Source of the DNA: Cyclobacterium xiamenense
GTDB lineage: Bacteria > Bacteroidota > Bacteroidia > Cytophagales > Cyclobacteriaceae
Length of the DNA stretch: 64,000 nucleotides
Direction of reading: 5' to 3'
NCBI RefSeq assembly: GCF_009467825.1
Contig: NZ_WIOK01000013.1
Coordinates: forward strand, 83,878-147,877
Made by a program: the position numbers and the translations under genes
In this document: piece after piece, positions 8,114 through 16,841 of the stretch
How the letters are laid out: every line of letters begins with the position of its first letter
Numbering within the stretch: the stretch's first letter is position 1
The notes under the pieces: model-generated
Database searches by the model: none
What the model was told of the DNA's origin: nothing
The model's input: only the letters and a program-made list of their open reading frames with translations

Positions 8114-10561
8114 ATGAAAATAATTGCTACGATATTTCTGATTAGCTGCTTTCTAAGTGCCTTCGGACAATCTGAAAATTTAAACTTTCAAACCAATTCG
8201 TTTGCTGTTTCGCTTAATAATGAAGGAAACATAACCAGTGTACGGGACAAATTAAACGGCACAGAGTATATCGTGGGAAATCAGTCCAGTCCGATTTTAA
8301 GTATCTATTTAAACGGGAAAATAGAAACTCCTTCTAGTGCGCGGTTGAATGGTGAGATTATTGTTTTAAAGTATACGCAAAACAATGTAGAGGCCCGGCT
8401 AGCGGTTGCAGAAAAAGAAGAATACCTTACATTCGAATTAGCAGAAATTAGCTCGGTTGACAAAGTGGAACTTGTTATTTGGGGCCCTTACCACACTAAA
8501 ATAAAGGAAACTGTTGGCGAAAGTGTGGGAGTTGTGAGGAATAAAGAATTTGCCATTGGAATTCAGGCGCTTAACGTAAAAACGTTGGGCGGATATCCTG
8601 ACAATGAAAGCGATATCGAACCTGCTTATGATATCTTCTCAACCGACAATTTAATTGACGTGGACGAATCGGTTAAGATATTGTATCGGGGACAGACTGC
8701 AAAACACACAGATTTCGGAAGCGTATTGCAGGCATATTGCAGGAACAGAAGCCAGGAAAGAATAATATCGAACTGGGGCCATACACACTATGTGGCGCCC
8801 GATTATGAGGATGGTGGAGTGGTTGGTTCAAAAATTGCCTTGTTTGGTTGCCCGGCAGAAAAAGCGTTGGATGTAATCGGCTTAATTGAACGTACTGAAG
8901 GATTGCCCCATCCACTTATTGACGGGGAATGGGCGAAAAAAAGTCGCAAATCCACTGCTTCATACCTAATTATCGGCTTTGGTGAGGAGAATTTGGATCA
9001 GGCCATCGAACTGACCAAAAAAGCGGGGCTTGAGTATCTTTACCACGGTGGCCCGTTTGAAACTTGGGGGCATTTTAAACTGAATGAAAGAACTTTTCCT
9101 GATAACTGGGGAAGCATGAAGCGTTGTGTTCAGCGTGCCGATAAAGCGGGAATAAAGCTCGGTGTGCATACCCTTTCTAATTTTATTACCACCAACGATC
9201 CCTATGTTACTCCAGTTCCTGATAAACGGCTTGCAAACGTTGGGCAGAGTGTACTTACCAAAGCGATCAGTTCAACCGATGACGAAATTTTTATCGAATC
9301 TCCTGTCTTTTTCAACCAGATGGAAAATAATTCCCTCCATTCGGTGGTCATCGGAAATGAAATAATCCGTTACCGGGAAGTTTCAATGGAAAAACCTTGG
9401 CGGTTAACGGGTTGTGTGCGGGGAGCATTCGACACAAAAACAACTCCGCATGAAAAAGGTGCAAAAATTGAAAAACTGATGGATCATGGTTACAAGGTAT
9501 TTTTAAGCAATGCTGAACTTTCTGAGGAAATTGCCGAAACAATTGCACGCTTTTTTAATGAAACAGGTTTAAAACAAGTGTCTTTCGACGGACTGGAAGG
9601 CGTATGGTCAACCGGTATGGGGCAATATGCCAGAAGTCTTTTTACAAAAACCTGGTATGATCACTTGTCTGAAGACTTAAAAGGGAATGTAATCAACGAT
9701 GCCAGCAATCCCAGCCATTTTAACTGGCATATGAATACACGATACAATTGGGGTGAACCCTGGTATGCAGGATTCAGGGAAAGCCAAACCATGTACCGTT
9801 TAATGAACCAGGATTTTTACCGGAGAAACCTTCTGCCATCAATGCTTGGATGGTTTAGCATGAACAGTCAGACGAGTGTTGAAGACACCGAGTGGTTACT
9901 GGCACGGGCAGCAGGATTTGATGCGGGATTTGCCTTTAATGTAAGTTTCGATGCAGTAGAAAAAAACGGACAGAGTGAAGCCATTTTTGATGCCATTAAA
10001 ACATGGGAAACCGCTCGAATGGCGGATGCTTTTTCTCCTGATCAGAAAAAACGGTTGGAAGACATCAATAAGGAATTTCATTTGGAACGCACGGGCGCAA
10101 AAACTTGGAATCTTTACCCGCTTAACGTTGAGCAATTTGTTTTTGAGCGGAAAATAAGACAACCAGGTGAGCCCTTGCATAGCATTTTTGAATGCAATAA
10201 CCCCTATCAGGAACAACCGCTTGTTTTTTCTGTAGTTCTATTACCTAAACCAAATGCACCCGGCGCCAATGTCGCAAAAATCGCTCTGGAGATAAATAAA
10301 ACGCAGCAGTTGGAAATCCTTGTGGAAATGGAACCCTATCAAATTGTGGAACTAAATACGAAAGGCGAACTTAACCTTCTCGATAGAAACCGTAATATCA
10401 TACAGGAAATTAATTATGCATTTGACTTACCCACATTGAAAAACGGAACAAATGTCATAATAGTAGATGCTGAGTTTGGTGAAGAAGGTGCTTCCAATTT
10501 AAAGTTTGAAATCAGGACTGAAGGACCTGCGGAATTAGTAAGTGTCAGCAAACTTAAATAG
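8114..10561 (+). CDS. putative exported polysaccharide-degrading enzyme of an unrecognised family (paralogue of the 1720-4179 gene)
   Basis: Collinear paralogue of the 819-residue lipoprotein. Shared landmarks include 'LVIWGPYHTK', 'YHGGPFETWGHFKL', 'GVHTLSNFITTNDPYVTPVP', 'VSFDGLEGVWSTG' (near residue 492), 'NWGEPWYAG' and 'AAGFDAGFAFNVS'. Unlike its paralogue it has a cleavable signal peptide (MKIIATIFLISCFLSAFGQ), so the pair may work in different compartments, for example surface and periplasm. It carries the same inserted module, 'IGNEIIRY...CVRGAFDTKTTPHEKG', near residues 380-455. No characterised family is recognised; a TIM-barrel glycoside hydrolase is the best guess from motif style and context. 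A short AT-rich leader with an 'aaat' tetranucleotide repeat precedes the ATG. It ends the AT-rich block. Confidence 0.72.
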   Translation: MKIIATIFLISCFLSAFGQSENLNFQTNSFAVSLNNEGNITSVRDKLNGTEYIVGNQSSPILSIYLNGKIETPSSARLNGEIIVLKYTQNNVEARLAVAEKEEYLTFELAEISSVDKVELVIWGPYHTKIKETVGESVGVVRNKEFAIGIQALNVKTLGGYPDNESDIEPAYDIFSTDNLIDVDESVKILYRGQTAKHTDFGSVLQAYCRNRSQERIISNWGHTHYVAPDYEDGGVVGSKIALFGCPAEKALDVIGLIERTEGLPHPLIDGEWAKKSRKSTASYLIIGFGEENLDQAIELTKKAGLEYLYHGGPFETWGHFKLNERTFPDNWGSMKRCVQRADKAGIKLGVHTLSNFITTNDPYVTPVPDKRLANVGQSVLTKAISSTDDEIFIESPVFFNQMENNSLHSVVIGNEIIRYREVSMEKPWRLTGCVRGAFDTKTTPHEKGAKIEKLMDHGYKVFLSNAELSEEIAETIARFFNETGLKQVSFDGLEGVWSTGMGQYARSLFTKTWYDHLSEDLKGNVINDASNPSHFNWHMNTRYNWGEPWYAGFRESQTMYRLMNQDFYRRNLLPSMLGWFSMNSQTSVEDTEWLLARAAGFDAGFAFNVSFDAVEKNGQSEAIFDAIKTWETARMADAFSPDQKKRLEDINKEFHLERTGAKTWNLYPLNVEQFVFERKIRQPGEPLHSIFECNNPYQEQPLVFSVVLLPKPNAPGANVAKIALEINKTQQLEILVEMEPYQIVELNTKGELNLLDRNRNIIQEINYAFDLPTLKNGTNVIIVDAEFGEEGASNLKFEIRTEGPAELVSVSKLK

Positions 10562-10804
10562 CGTTCTTCTAATAACCGAGGGTAGCGGTTAGAGGACAGT
10601 TCAATGGTCTATTTGCCAAACTGTCGACAAGCAGGGCGAAAAAAGAGTGGGGGAGAAAGCATTTGGGTTCCTTATAGTTCTCCATTAACACAGCTCTCCC
10701 CATTTTTATTCCCAAAAACTCTCCGAAATCCGCATAATTTCTGCATTTTTGGCCATGCGCAGCCTTAGCCCCTGCGCCAGCTACTGAAAGAAATGTATCC
10801 GCAG
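10562..10804 (+). other. intergenic boundary between AT-rich and GC-rich halves of the locus
   Basis: About 240 bases without a gene. Base composition changes here from AT-rich (left) to GC-richer (right). I see no insertion-sequence end, tRNA or integrase that would mark an integration point, and no clear promoter. Confidence 0.35.
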
Positions 10805-12952
10805 ATGAACAAATGCACCCTACTTTTTTCCGTCTTGCTGCTTTCCCTAGGCAGCCTCCAAGCCCAAACCTATGCAAACGCCGACCTGCCCGACGCCCTG
10901 ACATTTCTCGACGGAAGCCAGGTGCAGACAAGGGCTGATTGGGAAAGACGGAGAAATGAAATCCACGACCTTTGGCAAACTTATTTTATCGGGCATTACC
11001 CCAACGAGGTGCCGGCACTGCTGTCGGCCGAGCTTCGCAGCATCGCAAAAGAAACGGATGGAAGCACCCGAAAACGCCTGCTACTGACCTTTGACACACC
11101 AGGCAAGCAATCCTTTGAAATTGCTCTCTGGGAACCTGCCGGTACCGACCAAAAAGCCCGGCCGTTGTTCTTGACCCAACCCAAAGACTACCAGCTGCCC
11201 TGGGCGGAGGAAGCGCTCAAACGCGGGTATGTTGTCTGCCTCTACCCGGGTTTAGACGCCCACCATTCCGAAGAAGCGTATCCGGATTACCAATCGGTCT
11301 GGAAGCAGTTTCAGGAAGAATACCCCGAGGCAGGTTGGGCCTCATCGCTGGGGATTCAGGCCTGGCTGGCCAGTAGGGCACTTGATTACCTACTGGACGA
11401 GGCACAGGGATACCGCATTGACACCAGCGCCGTAGGCATCGCGGGGCATTCCCGGTACGGAAAGCAAGCGATTTACGCAGCAGCATTCGATCGGCGCATC
11501 AAAACAGTAATCGCCCGTAGTTCCGGTTCGCCAACCGGTACTTCGTACCGGTTCGCTTCCCGGCATACCTTTATGGAATCGGTAGGTGACTTTCCGGAAG
11601 TATGGGCAAAAAGCGGCTTAACCGATTTTCTGGGTCGCGAACACGAATTGCCCATCGAAGGCAATGCCCTCCTGGCTACCATTGCTCCTCGGAATCTGAT
11701 GCTCCATACCGCATACAATGACGGCAGTGACCCAACGTTCGGGGTGGAACGGAATTACGTAAATGCAAAAAAAGTGTATGCATTTTTGGGCGTGGAGGAC
11801 AACATTTACCTGAGCTACCGAAAAGGGCAACACAATCCGATCACCGAAGCCCACACCCAACACATGTTTGATTATTTCGATCATACATTTGGAAGAAATT
11901 CCTTCACCCGCGAAGACTTCCCGGAGGTTCTACACCACCAATTCGATTTTGAAGGCTGGAAAGCAAAACAACGGGAAAGCGACCTACACTTGAAAACCAA
12001 CCAACCCCTGCCGGAAAAAATTCGCTGGATGCTGGGAGAAAAAGCGATCAATGGTGGAAGCCAACCGCAATATCGGTTAAAAACCGAGGAGGAATTGGGC
12101 GTCCCAGCCTGGTCGAGGGACCGGTGGAATCCCGGTGGACTAAAACGGGTACCTTTTGCCTTTGGTCAAAATAGGAACGGCAATGTGTATTTCGATCCCA
12201 ACCGTAGCGATTACAAAGGCACGGTGATCTGGCTGCATCCCTGGAATTATTCGCACGGAAGCAACGAAGGCTACGGCGTGGAGGAAACTACCGTATACTG
12301 GCGGCTGGCTCAGGAAGGATACCTGGTGGTCGGGTACGATCAGTTCGGGTTTGGTGACCAGCTTACCGACGCCTTTGGCTTTTATGCGAATAACCCGCAC
12401 GCATCGCTGCTGGGTAGGGCCGTATCGGATGTGAGCGATGTAATCGATTATCTGTTGGCGGGCAAAGGGATAGCAGCGGAGAAAATTCCGTCAACGGATC
12501 CCGCAAAGATTTTTATCTGTGGATTTGCCTATGGAGGAATGGTCGGCCTGTATGCCACGGCGCTCGACCAACGAATTGCCGGCCTGGCTTCGTTTAGCGG
12601 CTTTACCCCCATGCGAACGGATACGGATGAAAAGCCAACCGGTGGGATCCGCCGTTTGTGGCAGTGGCACCAGGTCTTGCCCAAGTTGGGGCTGTATCAG
12701 GGAAGGGAATCCGAAATCCCCTTCGATTACCCGGACCTTATCCGGCTGATTGCTCCACGCAAGCTGCTGGTCTATGCGCCCCTACGCGATCGGTTTGCGG
12801 ACTCGGAGGACATCCGTCGGGGAATCAAAGAAGCCCAAACGGCCTGGACCGGGCAGGGAGGTTTAACCTTCCTGGCCCCGGACGATGTGTGCCGGTTTCA
12901 AAAAGATCAGCAGGAGGTGCTGGTCGAATGGTTGGATCAAGCAGCACGCTAG
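10805..12952 (+). CDS. CE15-like carbohydrate esterase fused to a second, serine-less alpha/beta-hydrolase domain
   Basis: The first domain (about residues 20-370) resembles CE15 glucuronoyl esterases: the opening 'LPDALTFLDGSQVQTRADWERRR', the nucleophile motif 'GHSRYGK' (G-x-S-R-x-G type) and a following 'DRRIKTVIARSSG' segment. Such enzymes cut esters of uronic acids or acetyl groups from polysaccharides. The second domain (about 390-715) has a dienelactone-hydrolase-like layout, but its nucleophile elbow reads 'GFAYGG' with Ala where Ser is expected (GCC codon at 12527-12529), so it is probably not a serine hydrolase. The start is placed at the ATG at 10805, which gives a standard signal peptide (MNKCTLLFSVLLLSLGSLQAQ); an ATG 12 bases upstream would add MYPQ. 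The protein is predicted to be periplasmic. It opens the GC-rich part of the locus. Confidence 0.82.
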   Translation: MNKCTLLFSVLLLSLGSLQAQTYANADLPDALTFLDGSQVQTRADWERRRNEIHDLWQTYFIGHYPNEVPALLSAELRSIAKETDGSTRKRLLLTFDTPGKQSFEIALWEPAGTDQKARPLFLTQPKDYQLPWAEEALKRGYVVCLYPGLDAHHSEEAYPDYQSVWKQFQEEYPEAGWASSLGIQAWLASRALDYLLDEAQGYRIDTSAVGIAGHSRYGKQAIYAAAFDRRIKTVIARSSGSPTGTSYRFASRHTFMESVGDFPEVWAKSGLTDFLGREHELPIEGNALLATIAPRNLMLHTAYNDGSDPTFGVERNYVNAKKVYAFLGVEDNIYLSYRKGQHNPITEAHTQHMFDYFDHTFGRNSFTREDFPEVLHHQFDFEGWKAKQRESDLHLKTNQPLPEKIRWMLGEKAINGGSQPQYRLKTEEELGVPAWSRDRWNPGGLKRVPFAFGQNRNGNVYFDPNRSDYKGTVIWLHPWNYSHGSNEGYGVEETTVYWRLAQEGYLVVGYDQFGFGDQLTDAFGFYANNPHASLLGRAVSDVSDVIDYLLAGKGIAAEKIPSTDPAKIFICGFAYGGMVGLYATALDQRIAGLASFSGFTPMRTDTDEKPTGGIRRLWQWHQVLPKLGLYQGRESEIPFDYPDLIRLIAPRKLLVYAPLRDRFADSEDIRRGIKEAQTAWTGQGGLTFLAPDDVCRFQKDQQEVLVEWLDQAAR

Positions 12953-13063
12953 CCCCGGGCGGTGCTCCCGTTCGAGCCGCCTGATTTGGGTTAAATGGAT
13001 AAAAAAATTTGGTAATACGGGGTAAAGTTTGGATTTTCATACAAACCGAAACGAGTCGCAAAA

Positions 13064-15193
13064 ATGAACCTGATCGGGTTACTTGCATTATTCCTTACGC
13101 TGTGGGCCTCCGGGGGACCCAGGGCAACCATCCTTTACGTGGCGCCCCATGGGGCCGATACCAATCCCGGTACGCTGGAGAAACCGCTGGCTTCCCTGAC
13201 CGGAGCCAGGGATTTTATCCGGAAGCTGGGTACAGCCGATTCCGTATGGGTTAAAATTGCCCCGGGGGATTATTACCTGACGGCTCCGCTGGAGCTCAGC
13301 GCTGCCGATGCGGCACCGATCGTTTTTGAAGGAATGGGCGATCCGGTCAATCTGTATGGGGGCGTAGCGGTGAGCAGCTGGGAAAAGGTAAGCAACCGAC
13401 TGTGGCGAGCGGCTGTTCCCCCACCTTATGCGGGTAATTTCCCCGTAGAGCAGCTCTTTGTAAACGGTAAACGAGCCATTCGGGCCAGGATGCCCAACAC
13501 CGGGTTTTTTCAGGTGATGGGTGTCGAACAAACGGTGTTGGAACAGGGGCAGGGGCGTTTGCCGGAGTTTGCCATCCAAAAGCTGCGGCTAAACCCCGAG
13601 GACCTTGCCTTGCTAAATATCGAAAATCCCGAGCACATCCAGCAGGCCGTGATTTCCTTGTACCACAAGTGGGACGTCACCCGAAAATTCATCGACCATT
13701 TTGATGCGGATTCTTCCCTGGTATACATCCGGGGAAAGGGCATGCAGCCCTGGAATCGGCTGGACGACCTTACGAACTACAAAATCGAAAACGTACCGGC
13801 TGCATTGGATGCTCCCGGGGAATGGCTTTGGAAAGAGGACGGGTACCTGTATTACATCCCGAGGGAGGGAGAGGCGTTGGAGTCCATCGCTGCCTATGTG
13901 CCCGTTACCGACAAATTTATCACCATCAGCGGAGACCCATCGAATCCGGTCAGCAACAAAGCATTTAAAAACATCCGCTTCAAAGTGGCGGGCTATCACA
14001 TGCCAAGGCAGGGGCACGATCCCCTACAGGCGGCGGCTACAGTGGATGCCAGCATCACGGTTGATTACGCAGACAATATCCTGTTCGACAACTGTGAGGT
14101 GGCGCATACCGGATTGTATGGCGTCTGGTTCAGGCGGCAATGCACCAACAGCCGGATCAGGCATAGTTACTTGCACGACTTGGGGGCCGGTGGCGTGAAG
14201 ATCGGCGATTTTCTCTACCACCGCGAGGACGCGGATGTTTCGGCAAACAATCTCGTCCACAACAGCATCATCCGGGATGGAGGGCATTTGTTTCCAAGCG
14301 CCGTGGGCGTCATTATTTTTCACTCCCGAGACAATGAGATTTCCCATAACGAGATTGCGGATTTTAGGTATTCCGGTGTTTCGGTTGGCTGGATGTGGGG
14401 TTATGCAGCGAGCGGGGTGGTAACCCAGATACCCGATAAAAACGGCAATCCGGAATGGACGGAAGGACCGTTTAAGAGCCCCGCTACGGGCAACGAGATC
14501 GCCTACAATCACATCCATCACCTGGGATGGGGGGAGCTGTCCGACATGGGGGGCGTGTATGTGCTGTCCGAGGCCATCGGCACGCAAGTTCATCACAACG
14601 TCATTCACCACGTCTATTCCGCCACGTATGGTGGCTGGGGCCTGTATACCGACGAGGGTGCCAGCCAGGTGCGTATGGAAAACAACCTGGTCTATGCTTG
14701 CAAAAATTCCGGTTTCCACCAGCATTACGGTAAAGAGAACCGAATACGAAACAATATTTTTGCCTCTAATTTGAAGGGTCAGCTGCAATTTACCCGGGTG
14801 GAAGCGCATCTGTCTTTTGAATTTTCTCACAACATAGTCTACACCCATACCGGTGAGATGTTGCTGGGCGATTGGAAAGAGGCAAACGTCAAGATGGGCA
14901 ACAATTGCTACTGGGATACCCGTACAGCGGAGCCGCTTTTCCAAAACATGTCCTTTTCGGATTGGGAAAATCAAAAAGACCAAAATTCCCTGTTGGCTGA
15001 CCCGGGGTTTGTTGACGCGGAGAACCACGATTACCGGCTGAAATCCCCGTCCATAGCCCGTAAAATTGGCTTCAAGCCTTTTGACTATTCAAAGGCAGGT
15101 GTGTATGGGTCGGATGAATGGAAAAAACTGGCAAGTCTGGATAAGGAGCGGATAGCGCTATTTGAGGAGATCGTTGGTGAGTTGGAAAAGTGA
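13064..15193 (+). CDS. right-handed parallel beta-helix exported protein, possible polysaccharide hydrolase or lyase
   Basis: A short N-terminal signal is followed by 'ILYVAPHGADTNPGTLEKPLASLTGARDFI', the usual opening of Bacteroidota secreted beta-helix enzymes. Many repeats follow with H/N-rich turns ('NEIAYNHIHHLGWGELSDMGG', 'HHNVIHHVYSATYGG'), typical of the Beta_helix/NosD fold over about residues 310-640. The architecture resembles GH141 (alpha-L-fucosidase or xylanase), but I cannot establish membership or catalytic residues from sequence alone. It lies between a CE15-like esterase and sulfatases, so a role in cutting a substituted glycan backbone or side chain is likely. It is a distant relative of the 745-residue beta-helix protein at the end of this locus. 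Confidence 0.82.
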   Translation: MNLIGLLALFLTLWASGGPRATILYVAPHGADTNPGTLEKPLASLTGARDFIRKLGTADSVWVKIAPGDYYLTAPLELSAADAAPIVFEGMGDPVNLYGGVAVSSWEKVSNRLWRAAVPPPYAGNFPVEQLFVNGKRAIRARMPNTGFFQVMGVEQTVLEQGQGRLPEFAIQKLRLNPEDLALLNIENPEHIQQAVISLYHKWDVTRKFIDHFDADSSLVYIRGKGMQPWNRLDDLTNYKIENVPAALDAPGEWLWKEDGYLYYIPREGEALESIAAYVPVTDKFITISGDPSNPVSNKAFKNIRFKVAGYHMPRQGHDPLQAAATVDASITVDYADNILFDNCEVAHTGLYGVWFRRQCTNSRIRHSYLHDLGAGGVKIGDFLYHREDADVSANNLVHNSIIRDGGHLFPSAVGVIIFHSRDNEISHNEIADFRYSGVSVGWMWGYAASGVVTQIPDKNGNPEWTEGPFKSPATGNEIAYNHIHHLGWGELSDMGGVYVLSEAIGTQVHHNVIHHVYSATYGGWGLYTDEGASQVRMENNLVYACKNSGFHQHYGKENRIRNNIFASNLKGQLQFTRVEAHLSFEFSHNIVYTHTGEMLLGDWKEANVKMGNNCYWDTRTAEPLFQNMSFSDWENQKDQNSLLADPGFVDAENHDYRLKSPSIARKIGFKPFDYSKAGVYGSDEWKKLASLDKERIALFEEIVGELEK

Positions 15194-15386
15194 TCGTCGT
15201 TTCTGTCCAAGGCGGAAAAAGGCGCATCAGCAAGCACTGGCTGTGGACGGCTCAGGTAATCCAGAATCTATGCAGCCAGGAAAATTGAAGATGCCGAATC
15301 CAGAAAAATATCGGAGGAAACAGGCGAGATCCTCTCGATTTCACATTGGGCAAGGCAGGTGATCGTCACGTAACACGTATAACTAC

Positions 15387-16805
15387 ATGAATAATAAAAG
15401 AAAAATTAGTTTTGTATTCCTGGTTTCTTTTTGTTTTTTGGGGACCATGGGTTTTGGGCAAACCCCAGATTCCCCCAACATCATCCTGATCATGGCCGAT
15501 GATCTGGGCTGGGGAGACGTGGGGTTTAATGGAAACGAAATGATCCAAACCCCAGCACTCGATGCCATGGCTCAAAATGGTCTGGTCTTGCGTCGCTTTT
15601 ATGCGGCCTCCGCCGTTTGCTCGCCCACGCGGGCAAGTGTGCTCACCGGCAGGCACCCGGAACGATACGGCATCACCCATGCCAATACCGGACACATGAA
15701 AAAAGAAGAACTCACCCTGGCCGAACTGGTAAAAGTACAAGGGTATACCACTGGCCATTTTGGAAAATGGCATTTGGGTACCTTGACGGTGACCGAAAAA
15801 GATGCCAATAGGGGAGGCCCCCGGGGAGCAGCCCATTATGCACCGCCCTGGGAAAACGGCTTCGATGTCTCCTTTTCTACCGAATCCAAGGTACCCACCT
15901 GGGACCCCATGGTCACGCCGGGCCCTACTGCGGGAGATATTGGCAAGCGGGTGCCGGGGGAGCATTTTGGTACCTACTACTGGTCGGGAGAAAACCAAAA
16001 AGTAACCGATAACCTCTCTGGAGACGATTCCCGGGTCATCATGGATCGGGTCATTCCCTTTATCCACCGGGCTGCGGAAACGGGCCAACCCTTTCTATCG
16101 GTCATCTGGTTTCATACGCCCCACCTACCGGTGGTAGCAGGACCCGAATACCGAAATTTGTATGCCGATTTGTCCGAAGACCAACAACACTATTACGGCA
16201 GCATAACGGCCATGGACGAACAGATCGGACGGCTACGAAGCGTTCTCCGGGAGAAGGGAATTGCCGAAAATACCCTGATTCTATTTTGCAGCGACAATGG
16301 ACCGGAAGGGCCGGAACCGGTCAACCGGACTCAGGGATCAGCCGGACCGTTTCGGGGAAGAAAACGCAGCCTGTACGAAGGCGGTATCCGCGTTCCCGCC
16401 CTGATCGAATGGCCGGCAAAAATTGACGGGGGACAGAAAACCAATCTTCCGATTTCTACCAGTGATATTTTTCCGACACTATTGGGTATATTGGGCATTG
16501 ATAAGCAAAAGGGAGTGAAGCCCCTGGACGGTGCCGATGTTTTTCCACGAATTCAGGAAAATAAGCAAACGAGAGCATCCACCATCGCTTTCCGGTTTCA
16601 AAACCAACAGGTCATCATGGATAACCAATTCAAATTGTATTCGGCAGATAGTGGAGAAAATTTCGCCTTATTTGACTTGATCCATGATCCCGGTGAAACA
16701 ACCGATATCGCTGCGGCACATCCTCAAAAAGTAGCCGCATTATCCGGGGAACTGGAAAATTGGCTCCTCTCTTGTGAAAAAAGCAATCGCGGAGCAGATT
16801 ATTGA
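15387..16805 (+). CDS. S1-family sulfatase, exported
   Basis: Arylsulfatase-type S1 enzyme that removes sulfate esters, probably from a glycan. A signal peptide covers residues 1-25. The metal-binding opening is 'IILIMADDLGWGD' and the formylglycine site is 'CSPTR' with Cys78; 'GHFGKWHLG' and 'FCSDNG' supply further active-site and Ca-binding residues. At 472 residues the length is typical. The Cys must be converted to formylglycine by a maturase, and none is encoded in the window. It lies 36 bases ahead of a second sulfatase, so the two probably share an mRNA. The 193-base stretch before the gene contains nothing recognisable. Confidence 0.95.
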   Translation: MNNKRKISFVFLVSFCFLGTMGFGQTPDSPNIILIMADDLGWGDVGFNGNEMIQTPALDAMAQNGLVLRRFYAASAVCSPTRASVLTGRHPERYGITHANTGHMKKEELTLAELVKVQGYTTGHFGKWHLGTLTVTEKDANRGGPRGAAHYAPPWENGFDVSFSTESKVPTWDPMVTPGPTAGDIGKRVPGEHFGTYYWSGENQKVTDNLSGDDSRVIMDRVIPFIHRAAETGQPFLSVIWFHTPHLPVVAGPEYRNLYADLSEDQQHYYGSITAMDEQIGRLRSVLREKGIAENTLILFCSDNGPEGPEPVNRTQGSAGPFRGRKRSLYEGGIRVPALIEWPAKIDGGQKTNLPISTSDIFPTLLGILGIDKQKGVKPLDGADVFPRIQENKQTRASTIAFRFQNQQVIMDNQFKLYSADSGENFALFDLIHDPGETTDIAAAHPQKVAALSGELENWLLSCEKSNRGADY

Positions 16806-16841
16806 TCCTGTTCCTACACGTATTTAACAGAAACCCAAATC

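Noticed and set aside
14024-15028. 334-codon open frame on the minus strand opposite the first beta-helix gene
   Set aside because: Antisense shadow of a clear coding frame; no signal peptide or family motif. Long antisense frames are common in the GC-richer part.
13064-15193. Firm assignment to GH141 or to a polysaccharide lyase family
   Set aside because: The beta-helix fold is clear, but such folds occur in many families and no catalytic residues can be identified with confidence.
15194-15386. Remnant gene between the first beta-helix gene and the first sulfatase
   Set aside because: Six-frame reading by eye gave no match to neighbouring protein families.
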